Notes: generated by a model from the letters alone, not told the origin. DNA of 54,939 nucleotides from a candidate division KSB1 bacterium (GCA_034506175.1 JAPDQB010000043.1:1-54939); one strand, 5' to 3'. Counted from the first letter of the stretch, positions 18,027-28,196 are shown. Numbers and translations: made by a program.

Positions 18027-19112
18027 TCAAAAAAAGGGCTGCGGAATAACATCGTACCCCCTTTTTTGCTCAGAGTCAAGTTTTGATCGCCAAATTTCGT
18101 CGAGAAAAACGGGTTGCCAGGCGGCCACGGCCGGATGAATGTTCGCTTGACGTTCCTTGACAATTTCCCACGGGGTTTTATGGCCTTTGGAACTGTTCTG
18201 GCGCGCGACGTTGAACCACAGATTATAGGCGCCAGCCTTGGCCAAAAAATGCGAACGTGAATGAAACCTCTCAACGCAATAGAACTCATCTTCGATGAGA
18301 CCGTGAACGGTTTCGACACCGGCCTGCCAAGTGTGCGCACCGGGCGGAATGGTCTGATGAACCAACCCCTTGACCGCCTCAACGGCTTTGGTAAAGGCAC
18401 TGTCTTCGGCGGCGTTCCACGCACCAATAAACTCGCTGCCATTGTCGGTTTGAAAGCGACAGTCTTGCAGCGAGACCCCACAACCTTGCAGATGGGCGAT
18501 GAGTATTTCAGCAAAGAACGTGGAATAATTCAACGCGCGTTCCCCGGCAAACGCAATAAACTGCATCCCGCTCACGACTTCCCGGGCGGTATATTGGACT
18601 TTCGGCAAGCGCCAACGCTGGAGTTGCGGCCACAATTCGGGAATGTCGATGAGATCTTTGGTGTCCAAGCAGCTTTGCTCAAACAGGCGCCATTGGGCTT
18701 TGATGGCGCGTAAATCTTGTTTGGTGCGATGTTTTCGCCGTTTGCGCTTCAGCAAGTTTGCTTGATGCCAAATCCGACGAATGGCTTTTTCGCTAAGCGT
18801 CAAATCGTAATCGCGTTTCAATCGTTGTGCACCCCAGGTGGGGAGCCGGTGTTTGAGTTCAATCACCTGTTGCCGCTGGTCTTCGGTAATTGCCCGGGCT
18901 GGATTTTTCGGAGCGCGACTGAGTTCGTCTAGCCCACTCAATGAGCCGGGTTGCCAACGGCGGAGCCATTTGCGCACGGTTTTGGCAGTGGTGCCAAAGG
19001 CGCGAGCTGCCGGTTTAACGCCATGTTGCTGCGCATAGCGCACGATCTCGAAGCGCAGATATTTGGGGTCTTTACTTTCTCGCATTATCTTGAAATAGGG
19101 TATCAGGGTCAT
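18027..19112 (-). CDS. rve-type DDE transposase (IS481-like), intact
   Basis: 361 aa. An N-terminal helix-turn-helix covers about 15-60 (VRYAQQHGVKPAARAFGTTA, then KTVRKWLRRWQ). A second HTH-like segment follows (TWGAQRLKRDYDLTLSEKAI), then a basic linker (KRKRRKHRTKQDLRAI) and the integrase core. Catalytic residues visible are Asp in LDTKDLIDIPE, Asp in FQTDNGSEFIG and Glu in AGVETVHGLIEDEF. The frame is full length. A deleted copy lies at 9199-9765, and similarity between copies extends about 130 bp upstream of the start, so element boundaries are near 18030 and 19235. I could not find convincing terminal inverted repeats. It separates the propeller gene from a 5'-truncated gene at 19273. 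Confidence 0.88.
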   Translation of the reverse strand: MTLIPYFKIMRESKDPKYLRFEIVRYAQQHGVKPAARAFGTTAKTVRKWLRRWQPGSLSGLDELSRAPKNPARAITEDQRQQVIELKHRLPTWGAQRLKRDYDLTLSEKAIRRIWHQANLLKRKRRKHRTKQDLRAIKAQWRLFEQSCLDTKDLIDIPELWPQLQRWRLPKVQYTAREVVSGMQFIAFAGERALNYSTFFAEILIAHLQGCGVSLQDCRFQTDNGSEFIGAWNAAEDSAFTKAVEAVKGLVHQTIPPGAHTWQAGVETVHGLIEDEFYCVERFHSRSHFLAKAGAYNLWFNVARQNSSKGHKTPWEIVKERQANIHPAVAAWQPVFLDEIWRSKLDSEQKRGYDVIPQPFF

Positions 19113-19231
19113 TGCCAGGATTTTTCTCCGGTTTCGTGATTTGAGTTCGATTGATTAAAAACGATCAACCAACCGGAAAAATTCCCTGTAGGGTAGTCAG
19201 TTTGTCAAAGAAAGCCAAAGCTGGTTGCCCG

Positions 19232-19292
19232 GGCAGCACATGAGGTAAGTCCTTGTTCGCTACGCTCACGGCGGACTTACCTCATGTGCTGC
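19232..19292. repeat. 20-bp perfect inverted repeat at the insertion-sequence edge
   Basis: GCAGCACATGAGGTAAGTCC (19233-19252) is exactly complementary to 19273-19292, with a 20-nt loop. The left arm lies at the edge of the rve-type element, and the right arm is in the start of the truncated gene. It may mark a fold-back rearrangement or a terminator-like structure. Confidence 0.7.
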
Positions 19293-20005
19293 TGCCACCA
19301 AGTATGTACAGCTTCTCCCCCCGTCTTCCCATGGATCAGCAGGGGGGTACGATGTATGTTCCGTTTACCACAACAGATAATCAAACACCCCAGCCGGCTC
19401 TAACTTATAATATTATGATCGGCACCTCCTCCAATAGCTTCGATATTGTCTCGCCCCTGTCAAACAAGTACAACGGCAAACGCTGGATTCCAGCGCTAGG
19501 CAATGCCGGCACGAGAGATAGTTATATCTTCAGTGCGACTGGTCTTGCCAATGGCACCTACTATTGGAAAGTGCAGGCCATTGATAATGTATTTGGGGCT
19601 TCGGCCTTTTCCACGGAGGCAACCTTCACTGTTCCTTACACATCAGCAAAAGCCGCTGGAACCGATTCGCTGGCCAATCGTGACTCGACGGCCATCGCGC
19701 AAACGATTCCGGAAACATTCGCATTGTCGCAAAACTATCCCAATCCCTTTAATCCCACAACCCGCCTAAATCTGAATCTGTCGGAAAATGGCCGGGTGAA
19801 AGCCATCGTCTATGATCTCACCGGACAGGAAGTGGCGCGTTTGCAAGACGCGGAGATGACCGCGGGTTACAGATATTTAGATTGGGACGGCAAGAATACT
19901 GCTGGGGCAACTGTGAGTAGTGGCATTTACCTGGTGAAGGTGGTTTTTGAAGGCATCTCGGGATTGCGACAGGAGGCGACGAGCCGGGTAGCCTTGTTGA
20001 AGTGA
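19273..20005 (+). pseudogene. 5'-truncated secreted protein with sorting domain
   Basis: The frame is open from about 19253, but no signal peptide or plausible start is present. What remains is the end of a larger protein. First comes a domain typical of the C-terminus of FG-GAP/ASPIC proteins (LTYNIMIGTSSNSFDIVSP, then GTYYWKVQAIDNVFGASAFS). An 80-residue sorting domain follows (LSQNYPNPFNPTTRLNLNLS, ending TSRVALLK). It is the only sorting-domain gene on the plus strand. The rve-type insertion sequence lies immediately upstream, the obvious cause of the truncation, though the inverted repeat at the junction suggests something more than a simple insertion. Confidence 0.7.
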
Positions 20006-20030
20006 TGTCATTCAAAAATGAAAGCCAACA

Positions 20031-20075
20031 AAGCAAAACGCCGCTGCGCATCATTGAGCAAGCGGCGTTTTGCTT
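20031..20075. terminator. Bidirectional terminator between convergent genes
   Basis: A 15-bp perfect stem, AAGCAAAACGCCGCT (20031-20045) with AGCGGCGTTTTGCTT (20061-20075), is followed by a T-rich run on each strand. It lies between the plus-strand fragment ending at 20005 and the minus-strand giant ending at 20140. Confidence 0.85.
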
Positions 20076-20139
20076 TCTTTCTCTTTCTTGACTTTCTGTC
20101 ATTCATTCCAGCAGAGCCCAAACTTTCAGTCTGGGCTAC

Positions 20140-23100
20140 TTATTTTGCCAGCAACATCTTCTTCGTCAAAACAAACTCGTTTCCAACCTGCAAGCGATAA
20201 TGATAAATTCCCGAGGGCACGGGCTTGCCGCGTTGGTCGCGGCCGTTCCACGTCACGTGATGATAGCCCGCCGGCTGCACGCGGTCAACCAGGCGCCGGA
20301 TTTCCTGGCCGAGCGAATTGTAAATGATCACGCTCACGTGCACGGCCCTGGGCAGCTCGTAGCGAATCTGCGTTGTCGGATTGAATGGATTGGGATAATT
20401 CTGCTGCAACACGAACGCTTGCGGGGCGGCGACTTCGATGTTAATCGGCCCGTGCTCGGTGAGATTGCCGCGCAGATCGATGTCCTGCAATTTGTAATAG
20501 TAACGCGCCCCGGCTTCGACCCCGGCGTCGACAAAAACATATTGACCATCGTGGCGCGGCGGAATCAGATCGCGATTGAGTTTTTCGTATTGGCCCGAAC
20601 TGACCCGGCTTCGCAACACATTGAAGCCGAAATTGTTGGTTTCCGAGCCTGTTATCCATCGCAAGACGACACGCTTGGCGCCTACGCCGGCCTGGCTTTC
20701 GAGCGTGGCGCTGAAGCTGCTCAATTCCACCGGCACTTTCACCGTCCACAGCGTCCGCGCCGTGTCTTGCTGATCGAACACCAGCGCCTCGACCGTGCTC
20801 CAACGCGCCGCGCTTTTGAAGAAAAACGTGTTTGTCGCCGAACCGGCATATTTGCCGTTGACAAACCAGCGATAGCTCAACGGATCGCCGTCGGGATCGG
20901 TGGCATTGACGCGCATCAGCATCGTGCCGACGCCGTTGACATATTCCAGCGTGGTGTCGATCTTGCTCGGCAGATTGCCCACCGGAATGCGGCTGCGAAT
21001 CTCCGGCCGCTGATTGCGATTTTTCACCTCGATGACGACGATTTCCTCGTCGACGCCGCCTTTGTTGTCGCGGGCGAAGAAGCTCACTTCGTAACGTCCG
21101 GCGCTGTTGAGATTCGTCGCCCAGCGGAACACCCGGGTGTTGAGCGAATCGAACTCGGCGCCGGCCGGCAAATTCTTTGCGCCGTATGTGATCGGATCAC
21201 GATCGGCGTCCGTCGCCGACACGGCAAATTCGATCACGTCGCCTTCGGTGACGCGGCGATCCGGAAGATCAACGATAATGGGAAAATGATTGTCGAAGCC
21301 GGTGGCTTTGAAAACAATCGTCGACGGCAGCAAGCCGTTGCGCACGACCGTGACTTCGTTCGCCGAGGCAAATTTCCCCAGCGTCAACGGCGCCGAGGCA
21401 ATGCCGTTGCTGTCGGTTGGCACGGCCACAGGATTGGCGCCGTTGAAATCGCCGCCGCCCGCCGTGATCAAAAAATTGATGATTTCATTCGGCACCGGAT
21501 TGCCGAGGCGATCTTTCACCAAAACTTGCAGCGGGAAATTCAACGGCAGGCCTTTGGTGCCGCGTTGGTTGTTGGTGCGCTCAATCGCCTCCATTGTTTG
21601 CGACGCCAAAGCCCGGCCATAAACCCGGCACAGCATCGGCGAGCCGCGCAAGCCCTCGGAGCTGATGCGCACGAGACGATAGCCAGCCTCGCTGCCCAAC
21701 GTGATCGGCGTCCAAGCCAGGCCGCCGTTTTTCGAGGTCACTTGCACGACGCGAACTTGATCGCGCGAGGAGAACGAGCCGGAGCCTTGCAGCAGCTCGA
21801 ACAACACTTCGACGTCATCGACGCCGTTGCCGCTGAAGTCGGTGACGCGCACCGTCAACGGCTCCGAGGTGTTTCCGCCCACCGGCCCGGAAACCCGGTC
21901 GCAGTTCATGCCTTGCAGAACCGCGGCGACATCGGCCCTCGACTCGGCGCGAAAATCAATGGGCGAACCGGCGAGGCCCTCGGCTTCAACGCGCAGGGTG
22001 TTGACGCCCGCGGCTGGTCCGAGCCGCCAATTCGGCCGCACTTCGCCCAGCTCGTTGCTTTTCAGTGTCACCGAGTTTTGATTTTCAACCAAGCCGCCGC
22101 CAAACGTTACGGTGATTTTAACCGGCGCGCCGAAAACCGCCCGGCCAAATCCATCCATCACGCGCACGACCAGCGGCGCCGGCAGAACTTGATTCACCAG
22201 CCCGGACTGGCCGTTGCCGCTGATCTCCTGCAGCCGCTGCGCGGCGTTCTTCGTCACCGTCACGATGAAAATCACCGGCGAGTTGGCCAAGCCCGGGGCT
22301 TCCGCCCATACCTGCATTTGCCCGGTATTGGGGCCGGCGATGTACGTGGCATTGGCCTGGCCTTGTTCGTCGGTTTTGATCGGGCCGCTCTCCAAGATGC
22401 GGCCTTCGCCTTTCACCGTGAAACGAACCTCGTAATTCGGCACGCCATTGTTGAACTGATCGCCGATTTTCACCGTCAGCGGCTTCGGCGTCGCCGCTTG
22501 CACGTTGCACGCTTGATTGTTGCCGGTCACCAAACTGACGTTGCGCGCTTCATTCGGCGCAAACAAAACGTCGATGCCCCGATCAAGATCGATGCCGCCG
22601 ATGATTTTCGCGGTGACGGTTTTCATGCCGGCGCGTGTGGAGGAGAACGCGCAGGTCGCCGCCCCGTTGGCATTGGTCAACCCCGAAGGCTGCTCGATGG
22701 AATTTGGCCCGTTGGAAACCATGAACGTCACCGCCAGGCCGGACACCGGATTGCCGAAGCGATCGCGCACAAAAACTGTCACTTTGCATTTGGTCACGCC
22801 GTCCGCCAGCACCGGCGGCTTCGGACTGACCACTTGAAAAACCGAACTCGCCGCGCTCGGATCGCTGCCGTTCACGTTCGCGGTGAAAATGAGCGGCGAA
22901 TTTTCGAGATTGCCGCCGCTGTTGTTCGTGCCGATGGCGCGAACTTCCTGCGCCTCGGTTCCGACCGCGCCGCCCAGCGTCCAAAAAACTTTCGCCTCGC
23001 CGTTCGCGCCGGTGATCACCGTCGTGTCTTTACTGCCCGTGCTAAATTGGCCGCCGCCGCGCATGACGAAGAACCGCACGCGATGCCCCGGCACCGGGTT

Positions 23101-26100
23101 GCCGAGATTATTGCTGCCGTCGATCACCCGCACCACCAGCGGATTGGGCAGAGTCTCGCCGGCGCGGCCGTTTTGTTTATTGCCGGCCTGAATGCTCATC
23201 GACCGCGCTGCGCTTGCGGTTGCGCTCGCCACAAATGCCGCCGGTGAATTGCTCAGCGGCGTGTTGTTGATTGCAGCGCGCGCTTCGAGTTTGTTGTTGA
23301 ATTTTCCCGCCAGCGGCCCGAGTTGCCACGAAACTTGCGCCTTGCCTTCGGTGTTGGTCATCACCACAACGGTGTCTTTGCCGTTGACTTTGCCGCCGCC
23401 GGCTTTGACGATGAACGTCACGGGGATATTGGCAAAGCCATTTGTCGCACATTTGTCGGTGACGCGCACGACAACCGGCGAGGCTAAAACCGCATTGGCT
23501 GCGCCGCTCAAGCTGTCGCCGCTGAATTTGCGCAACACCGAGGCGCTGCCGAGCCGCGCGGTGGCGTTGAAAGTTTGCGGCGAGCCTTTTAAAAACGAGG
23601 CCAGGCTCGCGGTGGCTTGATTGACCACCGCTTTATCGCCCAGCGTCAACGTTGCCGCCGCAATGCCCAAGCTGTCGGTGAAAAATTCCTTTGCAGTTGC
23701 CCCATTGAAATTTCCCCCGCCGGCGGTGACGGTGAATTTAACCGCCTGGCCTCCGACGCCAGCATTGAGCGAGTCGATAATTTTGATTTTAAACGGCTGC
23801 GCCAACGGCTCACAGGTGTTGCCGATTTGGCCACTGCCGGAAACCGCCGTCATCTCTTTCAAACCCGCGGCGCGAATGAGAAAGACAATCGGCTGGCTCG
23901 GCAAAGTTTGATTGTTGTACGTGATCGAAGCTTCGATTCGATTCAACCCGCCGGGGGTCGTGCCCAGCTCGGGATAGGCTTTGGCCTCGCCATTGGCATC
24001 GGTAACGATCGCTGCCTGCGGCCCACCATTGATCCTGCCGTTACCCTGGCGAATGAAAAAATTCACCGGATAACCCGAAATGGCTTTGCCTTGCGCATCC
24101 GCGACGCGCACAACCAGCGGCGCCTTGAGACGAACGCCCGCCGAGCCGAGGGTTGGCGCGCCCGAAACTTTGGTGACGAGATTCGGCACTGCGACAACGA
24201 CATTGAACGTCGCCGATTGCAAACCGGCGGAAGCAGCCTCAACCAGCACCGTGCCCTTCGCCGTTGCGCCCAACTTCAAAGTGGCTGGCGCAAAGCCATT
24301 GACATCCGATGTGGTTGTAAAGCTCAACGAGTTATTGCCAAAACTCGCGTCACCTGATTTAACCGTGAAAGTCACAGTGCGATTGGCGATGCCGTTCACA
24401 TAATCATCCGTCACCCGCGCCACCAGCGGCAAGCCCAACGCCTGGCCCGGCGAGCCGTTTTGATTGTTGCCGCTGAAGGCCACGACTTTCCTGGCCGGGC
24501 CGGCACTCGCTACCGTAGAAAAAGTTATTGGTGAACCGGCAAGCGCTGTGTTGCCAGCTTTCGCCTCAGCGCGCACAACTTGCGTCATCGCCGTATCACC
24601 CAGCGTCCAGTTGACGCTGATCTGGCCGTTGCTGTCAGTATTGCGGGAAATCGTCACGTCGTCAATTTGAAAATTTCCGCCGTTCAAAGTTTTAATCGAC
24701 AAAACCCGCGTTCCGGCCGCGCCGATATTCGCGGTGATCACATACGGCGTCCAGGCGCTGCCGGTCGCCAGCGGCGTGAGGTCGATGATTTTGTCAACCG
24801 GCGTGCCGCCGGCTTGATTCAAGCGCCAAAGCACCCGGGCGGTGCCACTGTTGACTTTCGCATAAAAACTCAACGTGTAATTGCCGGCGGCCGGATAATT
24901 CAAAGCTTGCGAAACGCCAACGCCGTCGCGATTCGCATTCACTTGCAAACTCTTCGCGCCGCTGTAAGCGCCGTTGGTGATCAGAGAAACTTCCGCACCG
25001 ACCGGGCCGCCTTCCAAATTCCAATTCGCCGGCACCGTTGAACCGTCCTCGAAACTCCCATTATTGATGGCAGAATTCGGATTCAAACTCCCACCGCCGC
25101 GGATGACCTTAAACTCAACGGGAAAATTTGGAATTCCCTGGCCGGTGCTCGAGGTGACTTTCACCAACAACGGCTGCGGCAGGGTCGCGCGCACGGTTGC
25201 GCTTTGTCCAGGACCGGACGTGATGGCCACCTTCGAGGCCAAACCGGAAATGGTCATGGCCGTGAAAACAACTTTGCCCGCGCCGCTCAGCAAATTCGCA
25301 CGCGCTTCGACCGTGTTCGTCGCCGCGCTATTGCCGAGCGTCAAAACGGTTTCGGCACTGCCGTCGAGGCCGGTGCTGCTCAGATATTGACTCAACGTGC
25401 CGTTGCCGGTGGTCACCACCCAGGCCACGGGTTGCCCGGCCACGGCGTTGCCATTCTTATCTTTCAACACGATTTTGAACGGCTGCAATTGCTGCCCGGC
25501 CGGGCCGGATTGTGACATGCCGGCGACGGCGTTGATCGTTTGCGGTTTCTCATTGCTGATCGGCGTAATCCTGAATGTCACCGGCTTCAAGTTGGCATGC
25601 CGCGCTTCAATCGTGACCGGCTGCAGCGTCATGCCGAGCTTGAGGTTGGTGCTGGCGTAGCCGTTGAAATCGGTGAGAAAACCGCTTTCTTCTTTATCCT
25701 CCGGCACGAACTCCGAATCCCGGCTGAGAATAATTTTATCCAGGCGGGTGTCTTCATAGCGCGCGTGAAAAACGATCTTGTGCTCGCCGGCGGTGAAATT
25801 GATGATCTTCGGATCGAATTGCGGATTGGCGGCGTCACCGCTGCCGCGCTCCGACATTTCATCCCACCCCCAACTGCTGCGTGTGCGGCCTTGAAAAACG
25901 TCGTAAACAAAAGACGGGCCGTTGTCAATTTGAATCCTCCAGCTTCCCGGCGCCGTTCCCGTTTTCATGCTGCGTGTCCACACGCGATAATTGCCCGGCT
26001 GCTTGATCTCAAAAATAAACGTGGCAGAAGCGTCTTCGGTTTTGCCGACCGGATAAGTGATATACTCGCCGGCCGCGGCGTTCGCGTCTTTGAGCTTGAC

Positions 26101-28092
26101 GATCGGCGCGGTGATTTCCGCGTCTTCGGCCTCGAGGCGGAGATTGCCGTCCGGCGAAGGCGGCAGCGGAATCAGCGCCGAGCCTGCGGTCACCGCAAAA
26201 CGAACTTGCGCCCCGACCAGCGGATTGTTGAATGTGTCGATCAGCGCCGCGGTTAACGGCAGTGGCAGCATCTTGCCGATCTCGCCAAACTGGCCGTCGC
26301 CGGAAATCAGGCTGAGCGCCTTGGGCTTGCCCGGGGCGGCACTGCAGGTAAACTCGTCAATGGCGTTGCGGTCGCCCAGCCCGTTTTGCAGCATAAAGCC
26401 GGCGTACAAACCGTTGTAGGTATTGCGCGGGTCGGTCAGCACCCGGTCGAACACACCTTCGACATACACATAAAAATAACGCTGCTCGAGATCGATGACG
26501 CGCACGGTGATTTTGTTGCCGCCGCGCGGAGAAAAACCGCAGCGCGAGCGGCCCTCCTCGATGAGCTGATCGACCCGGCCATTTTGCACCAGCCACAGCC
26601 GGGTCCGGTCATCATCAATGCTGCTGGGATCATCGCCGTTGTCGTGTTGCAGCAAGTAGCCGTTGAGGCTGCCGCTCGGCGACGGCGCCATCATCAAAAT
26701 CCCGCTGGCGCTGACGCCATCCAGCGTCGCGGTCGGCGCGTATCGCACCGAGGCCTCGACAACGTTGCGGGTGTTTTGATAAATCACCCCGCTCCAGCCG
26801 TTGAGCGCAGCGAGGTTTTGCGCCGTGTTGCTGCGGATTTGGATGTTCGCCAGATCACCGCCCCAGGCGCTGCCCAAACCGCCGTTGGCGCGGTTAAAAT
26901 TGTCGCTGAACGGCAGCAAGGCCGGCACCCGCGCCGAAACTTCGTTGGAAAGCTCGGAGACATTGCCGGCTTCATCGCTGGTTTTCATCGCGAAATAATA
27001 CGTCTTGCCGCTCTCCAGGCCGCCGATGATCAGCCGTTCCGCGCTGCCGCCGTTACCCGGCTCAATCGGATCCGGCACCTTTTCCGCGGCGTTAAAATCG
27101 GCGTCGGTTAAAATGCGCCTGGTCGAATAACGAATGTCGTACTGTTTCGCCCGGCCTTCGAAACCGTTGTCGCCCGGCGCCGTCCATTCCAGCGTCACAC
27201 TCGCCGCCGTGACTTTGGTCACTCTCAAATCCGCCACCGCCGCCGGCGTAAAACCATCGCCTTGCAGCCAGGTGACTTTGAAATCATCGACTTGGTTGTT
27301 GAGGTTCTGGCCGTGAATGAACAAACCGACGTACCACGTGATGCTTTGGTTCGTCGGAAATTCTTTATTGGGATCCTCCACCGTGGCGTCAAAACGCTTG
27401 TTGATGTAATAATCAAAATAATTCGCCTTTTTTTCAGGGCGGATGACGACGGTGACAACATCGCCGGCCACGGGATTGTGCGTTTGCGCGTTGGCTTGGT
27501 CGATTTCCCGGCCCTGCCCCGGCGTGTCTTCGTAGGTGCCGTCGCGGATGACCCACAACCACACCTGCTCCCAATTGGTGCGATGCCAGATCCAATAGCC
27601 GGTTGAAATATGCGAAGGCCGGTCCAGCATGATCGCGTGCGCGCCCTCGCGAATGCCCAGCGCGTCGGCTTTTCGGCCCCAGCGATACGACACTGAATAA
27701 ATCCGCCGCTCCAAATTATTGTGAATCGGCAAGTAGGTGGCAAGATAACGCCATTCCGAAACCGCTTCCGAGTTCAGCACCAGCTCGCCGTCTTTGATTT
27801 CCCAATAATAAGGTTCGATGGCCCATTCATCGCCGATCTCCGGGCGATTGAAATCATCGAGCACCGACAGCGTATCGAGTCCGGCGGTGCCGGGAATCCA
27901 TTCCAGCTTGAGGTGCGGCGCCAGCCCCAGCGTGCGGCGCATGGTCTCGAGGTTTTCCGCTTTGCCGGCGTTGGGCCGAAACGCCTTGGTCAACGACGAG
28001 GTTTTGGGAAGGGAAAATTTTTCGGGTTGGGCTAAAAGTGCGCCGACCGAAAGCAGGCTCATGAGGGAGGTAATCAAAACCCGGTTGCGCAT
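20140..28092 (-). CDS. Giant secreted Ig-repeat protein 3 (2650 aa)
   Basis: Signal peptide 1-22. LamG-like domain ~75-285 (LDDFNRPEIGDEWAIEPYYW). FN3 ~290-388. Second LamG-like ~393-600. Then 13 Ig-like (Big_1/invasin-type) repeats of the pattern SGNxQxG...PLVVRVxDxxGN...VxFxVxxGGG...TDxxGxAxxxxxLG, up to ~2260. Repeat 1 is interrupted by a CBM6/malectin-like module (~683-830, RLEAEDAEITAPIVKLKD), and repeat 3 by a CBM4/9-like module (~1060-1190, NGSFEDG, then YTLSFYAKVNSG). A cadherin-like region (DLPDRRVTEGDVIEFAVSA), FN3 and the sorting domain (QQNYPNPFNPTTQIRYELP) close the protein. It is last in the row of three and 140 bp from the second. Its N-terminus matches the 818-aa protein at 10189. 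Likely extracellular, polysaccharide-binding or adhesive. Confidence 0.88.
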   Translation of the reverse strand: MRNRVLITSLMSLLSVGALLAQPEKFSLPKTSSLTKAFRPNAGKAENLETMRRTLGLAPHLKLEWIPGTAGLDTLSVLDDFNRPEIGDEWAIEPYYWEIKDGELVLNSEAVSEWRYLATYLPIHNNLERRIYSVSYRWGRKADALGIREGAHAIMLDRPSHISTGYWIWHRTNWEQVWLWVIRDGTYEDTPGQGREIDQANAQTHNPVAGDVVTVVIRPEKKANYFDYYINKRFDATVEDPNKEFPTNQSITWYVGLFIHGQNLNNQVDDFKVTWLQGDGFTPAAVADLRVTKVTAASVTLEWTAPGDNGFEGRAKQYDIRYSTRRILTDADFNAAEKVPDPIEPGNGGSAERLIIGGLESGKTYYFAMKTSDEAGNVSELSNEVSARVPALLPFSDNFNRANGGLGSAWGGDLANIQIRSNTAQNLAALNGWSGVIYQNTRNVVEASVRYAPTATLDGVSASGILMMAPSPSGSLNGYLLQHDNGDDPSSIDDDRTRLWLVQNGRVDQLIEEGRSRCGFSPRGGNKITVRVIDLEQRYFYVYVEGVFDRVLTDPRNTYNGLYAGFMLQNGLGDRNAIDEFTCSAAPGKPKALSLISGDGQFGEIGKMLPLPLTAALIDTFNNPLVGAQVRFAVTAGSALIPLPPSPDGNLRLEAEDAEITAPIVKLKDANAAAGEYITYPVGKTEDASATFIFEIKQPGNYRVWTRSMKTGTAPGSWRIQIDNGPSFVYDVFQGRTRSSWGWDEMSERGSGDAANPQFDPKIINFTAGEHKIVFHARYEDTRLDKIILSRDSEFVPEDKEESGFLTDFNGYASTNLKLGMTLQPVTIEARHANLKPVTFRITPISNEKPQTINAVAGMSQSGPAGQQLQPFKIVLKDKNGNAVAGQPVAWVVTTGNGTLSQYLSSTGLDGSAETVLTLGNSAATNTVEARANLLSGAGKVVFTAMTISGLASKVAITSGPGQSATVRATLPQPLLVKVTSSTGQGIPNFPVEFKVIRGGGSLNPNSAINNGSFEDGSTVPANWNLEGGPVGAEVSLITNGAYSGAKSLQVNANRDGVGVSQALNYPAAGNYTLSFYAKVNSGTARVLWRLNQAGGTPVDKIIDLTPLATGSAWTPYVITANIGAAGTRVLSIKTLNGGNFQIDDVTISRNTDSNGQISVNWTLGDTAMTQVVRAEAKAGNTALAGSPITFSTVASAGPARKVVAFSGNNQNGSPGQALGLPLVARVTDDYVNGIANRTVTFTVKSGDASFGNNSLSFTTTSDVNGFAPATLKLGATAKGTVLVEAASAGLQSATFNVVVAVPNLVTKVSGAPTLGSAGVRLKAPLVVRVADAQGKAISGYPVNFFIRQGNGRINGGPQAAIVTDANGEAKAYPELGTTPGGLNRIEASITYNNQTLPSQPIVFLIRAAGLKEMTAVSGSGQIGNTCEPLAQPFKIKIIDSLNAGVGGQAVKFTVTAGGGNFNGATAKEFFTDSLGIAAATLTLGDKAVVNQATASLASFLKGSPQTFNATARLGSASVLRKFSGDSLSGAANAVLASPVVVRVTDKCATNGFANIPVTFIVKAGGGKVNGKDTVVVMTNTEGKAQVSWQLGPLAGKFNNKLEARAAINNTPLSNSPAAFVASATASAARSMSIQAGNKQNGRAGETLPNPLVVRVIDGSNNLGNPVPGHRVRFFVMRGGGQFSTGSKDTTVITGANGEAKVFWTLGGAVGTEAQEVRAIGTNNSGGNLENSPLIFTANVNGSDPSAASSVFQVVSPKPPVLADGVTKCKVTVFVRDRFGNPVSGLAVTFMVSNGPNSIEQPSGLTNANGAATCAFSSTRAGMKTVTAKIIGGIDLDRGIDVLFAPNEARNVSLVTGNNQACNVQAATPKPLTVKIGDQFNNGVPNYEVRFTVKGEGRILESGPIKTDEQGQANATYIAGPNTGQMQVWAEAPGLANSPVIFIVTVTKNAAQRLQEISGNGQSGLVNQVLPAPLVVRVMDGFGRAVFGAPVKITVTFGGGLVENQNSVTLKSNELGEVRPNWRLGPAAGVNTLRVEAEGLAGSPIDFRAESRADVAAVLQGMNCDRVSGPVGGNTSEPLTVRVTDFSGNGVDDVEVLFELLQGSGSFSSRDQVRVVQVTSKNGGLAWTPITLGSEAGYRLVRISSEGLRGSPMLCRVYGRALASQTMEAIERTNNQRGTKGLPLNFPLQVLVKDRLGNPVPNEIINFLITAGGGDFNGANPVAVPTDSNGIASAPLTLGKFASANEVTVVRNGLLPSTIVFKATGFDNHFPIIVDLPDRRVTEGDVIEFAVSATDADRDPITYGAKNLPAGAEFDSLNTRVFRWATNLNSAGRYEVSFFARDNKGGVDEEIVVIEVKNRNQRPEIRSRIPVGNLPSKIDTTLEYVNGVGTMLMRVNATDPDGDPLSYRWFVNGKYAGSATNTFFFKSAARWSTVEALVFDQQDTARTLWTVKVPVELSSFSATLESQAGVGAKRVVLRWITGSETNNFGFNVLRSRVSSGQYEKLNRDLIPPRHDGQYVFVDAGVEAGARYYYKLQDIDLRGNLTEHGPINIEVAAPQAFVLQQNYPNPFNPTTQIRYELPRAVHVSVIIYNSLGQEIRRLVDRVQPAGYHHVTWNGRDQRGKPVPSGIYHYRLQVGNEFVLTKKMLLAK

Positions 28093-28147
28093 CGCATGAG
28101 GCTCACTGTTATAAAAATTTTATCAATTTCCTGTTCTTCCTCCTGCT

Positions 28148-28196
28148 CCTACTCCTACTCGCCTTTCAAGCGCTTTGAAAGGCGAGTAAGAGTAGG
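28148..28196. repeat. 22-bp word-built hairpin between giant genes
   Basis: CCTACTCCTACTCGCCTTTCAA (28148-28169) pairs with 28175-28196 with one mismatch and a 5-nt loop. Both arms continue outward in cctact/gtagga and gagtaag words to about 28135 and 28215. The same vocabulary recurs at 47553-47602. It could act as a terminator between the second and third giant genes. Confidence 0.7.

Noticed and set aside
20200..23247. A 1015-aa open frame on the plus strand opposite giant gene 3
   Set aside because: It is the antisense shadow of a GC-rich gene. The sequence is His/Arg-rich with no domain pattern, and similar shadows lie opposite all three giants.
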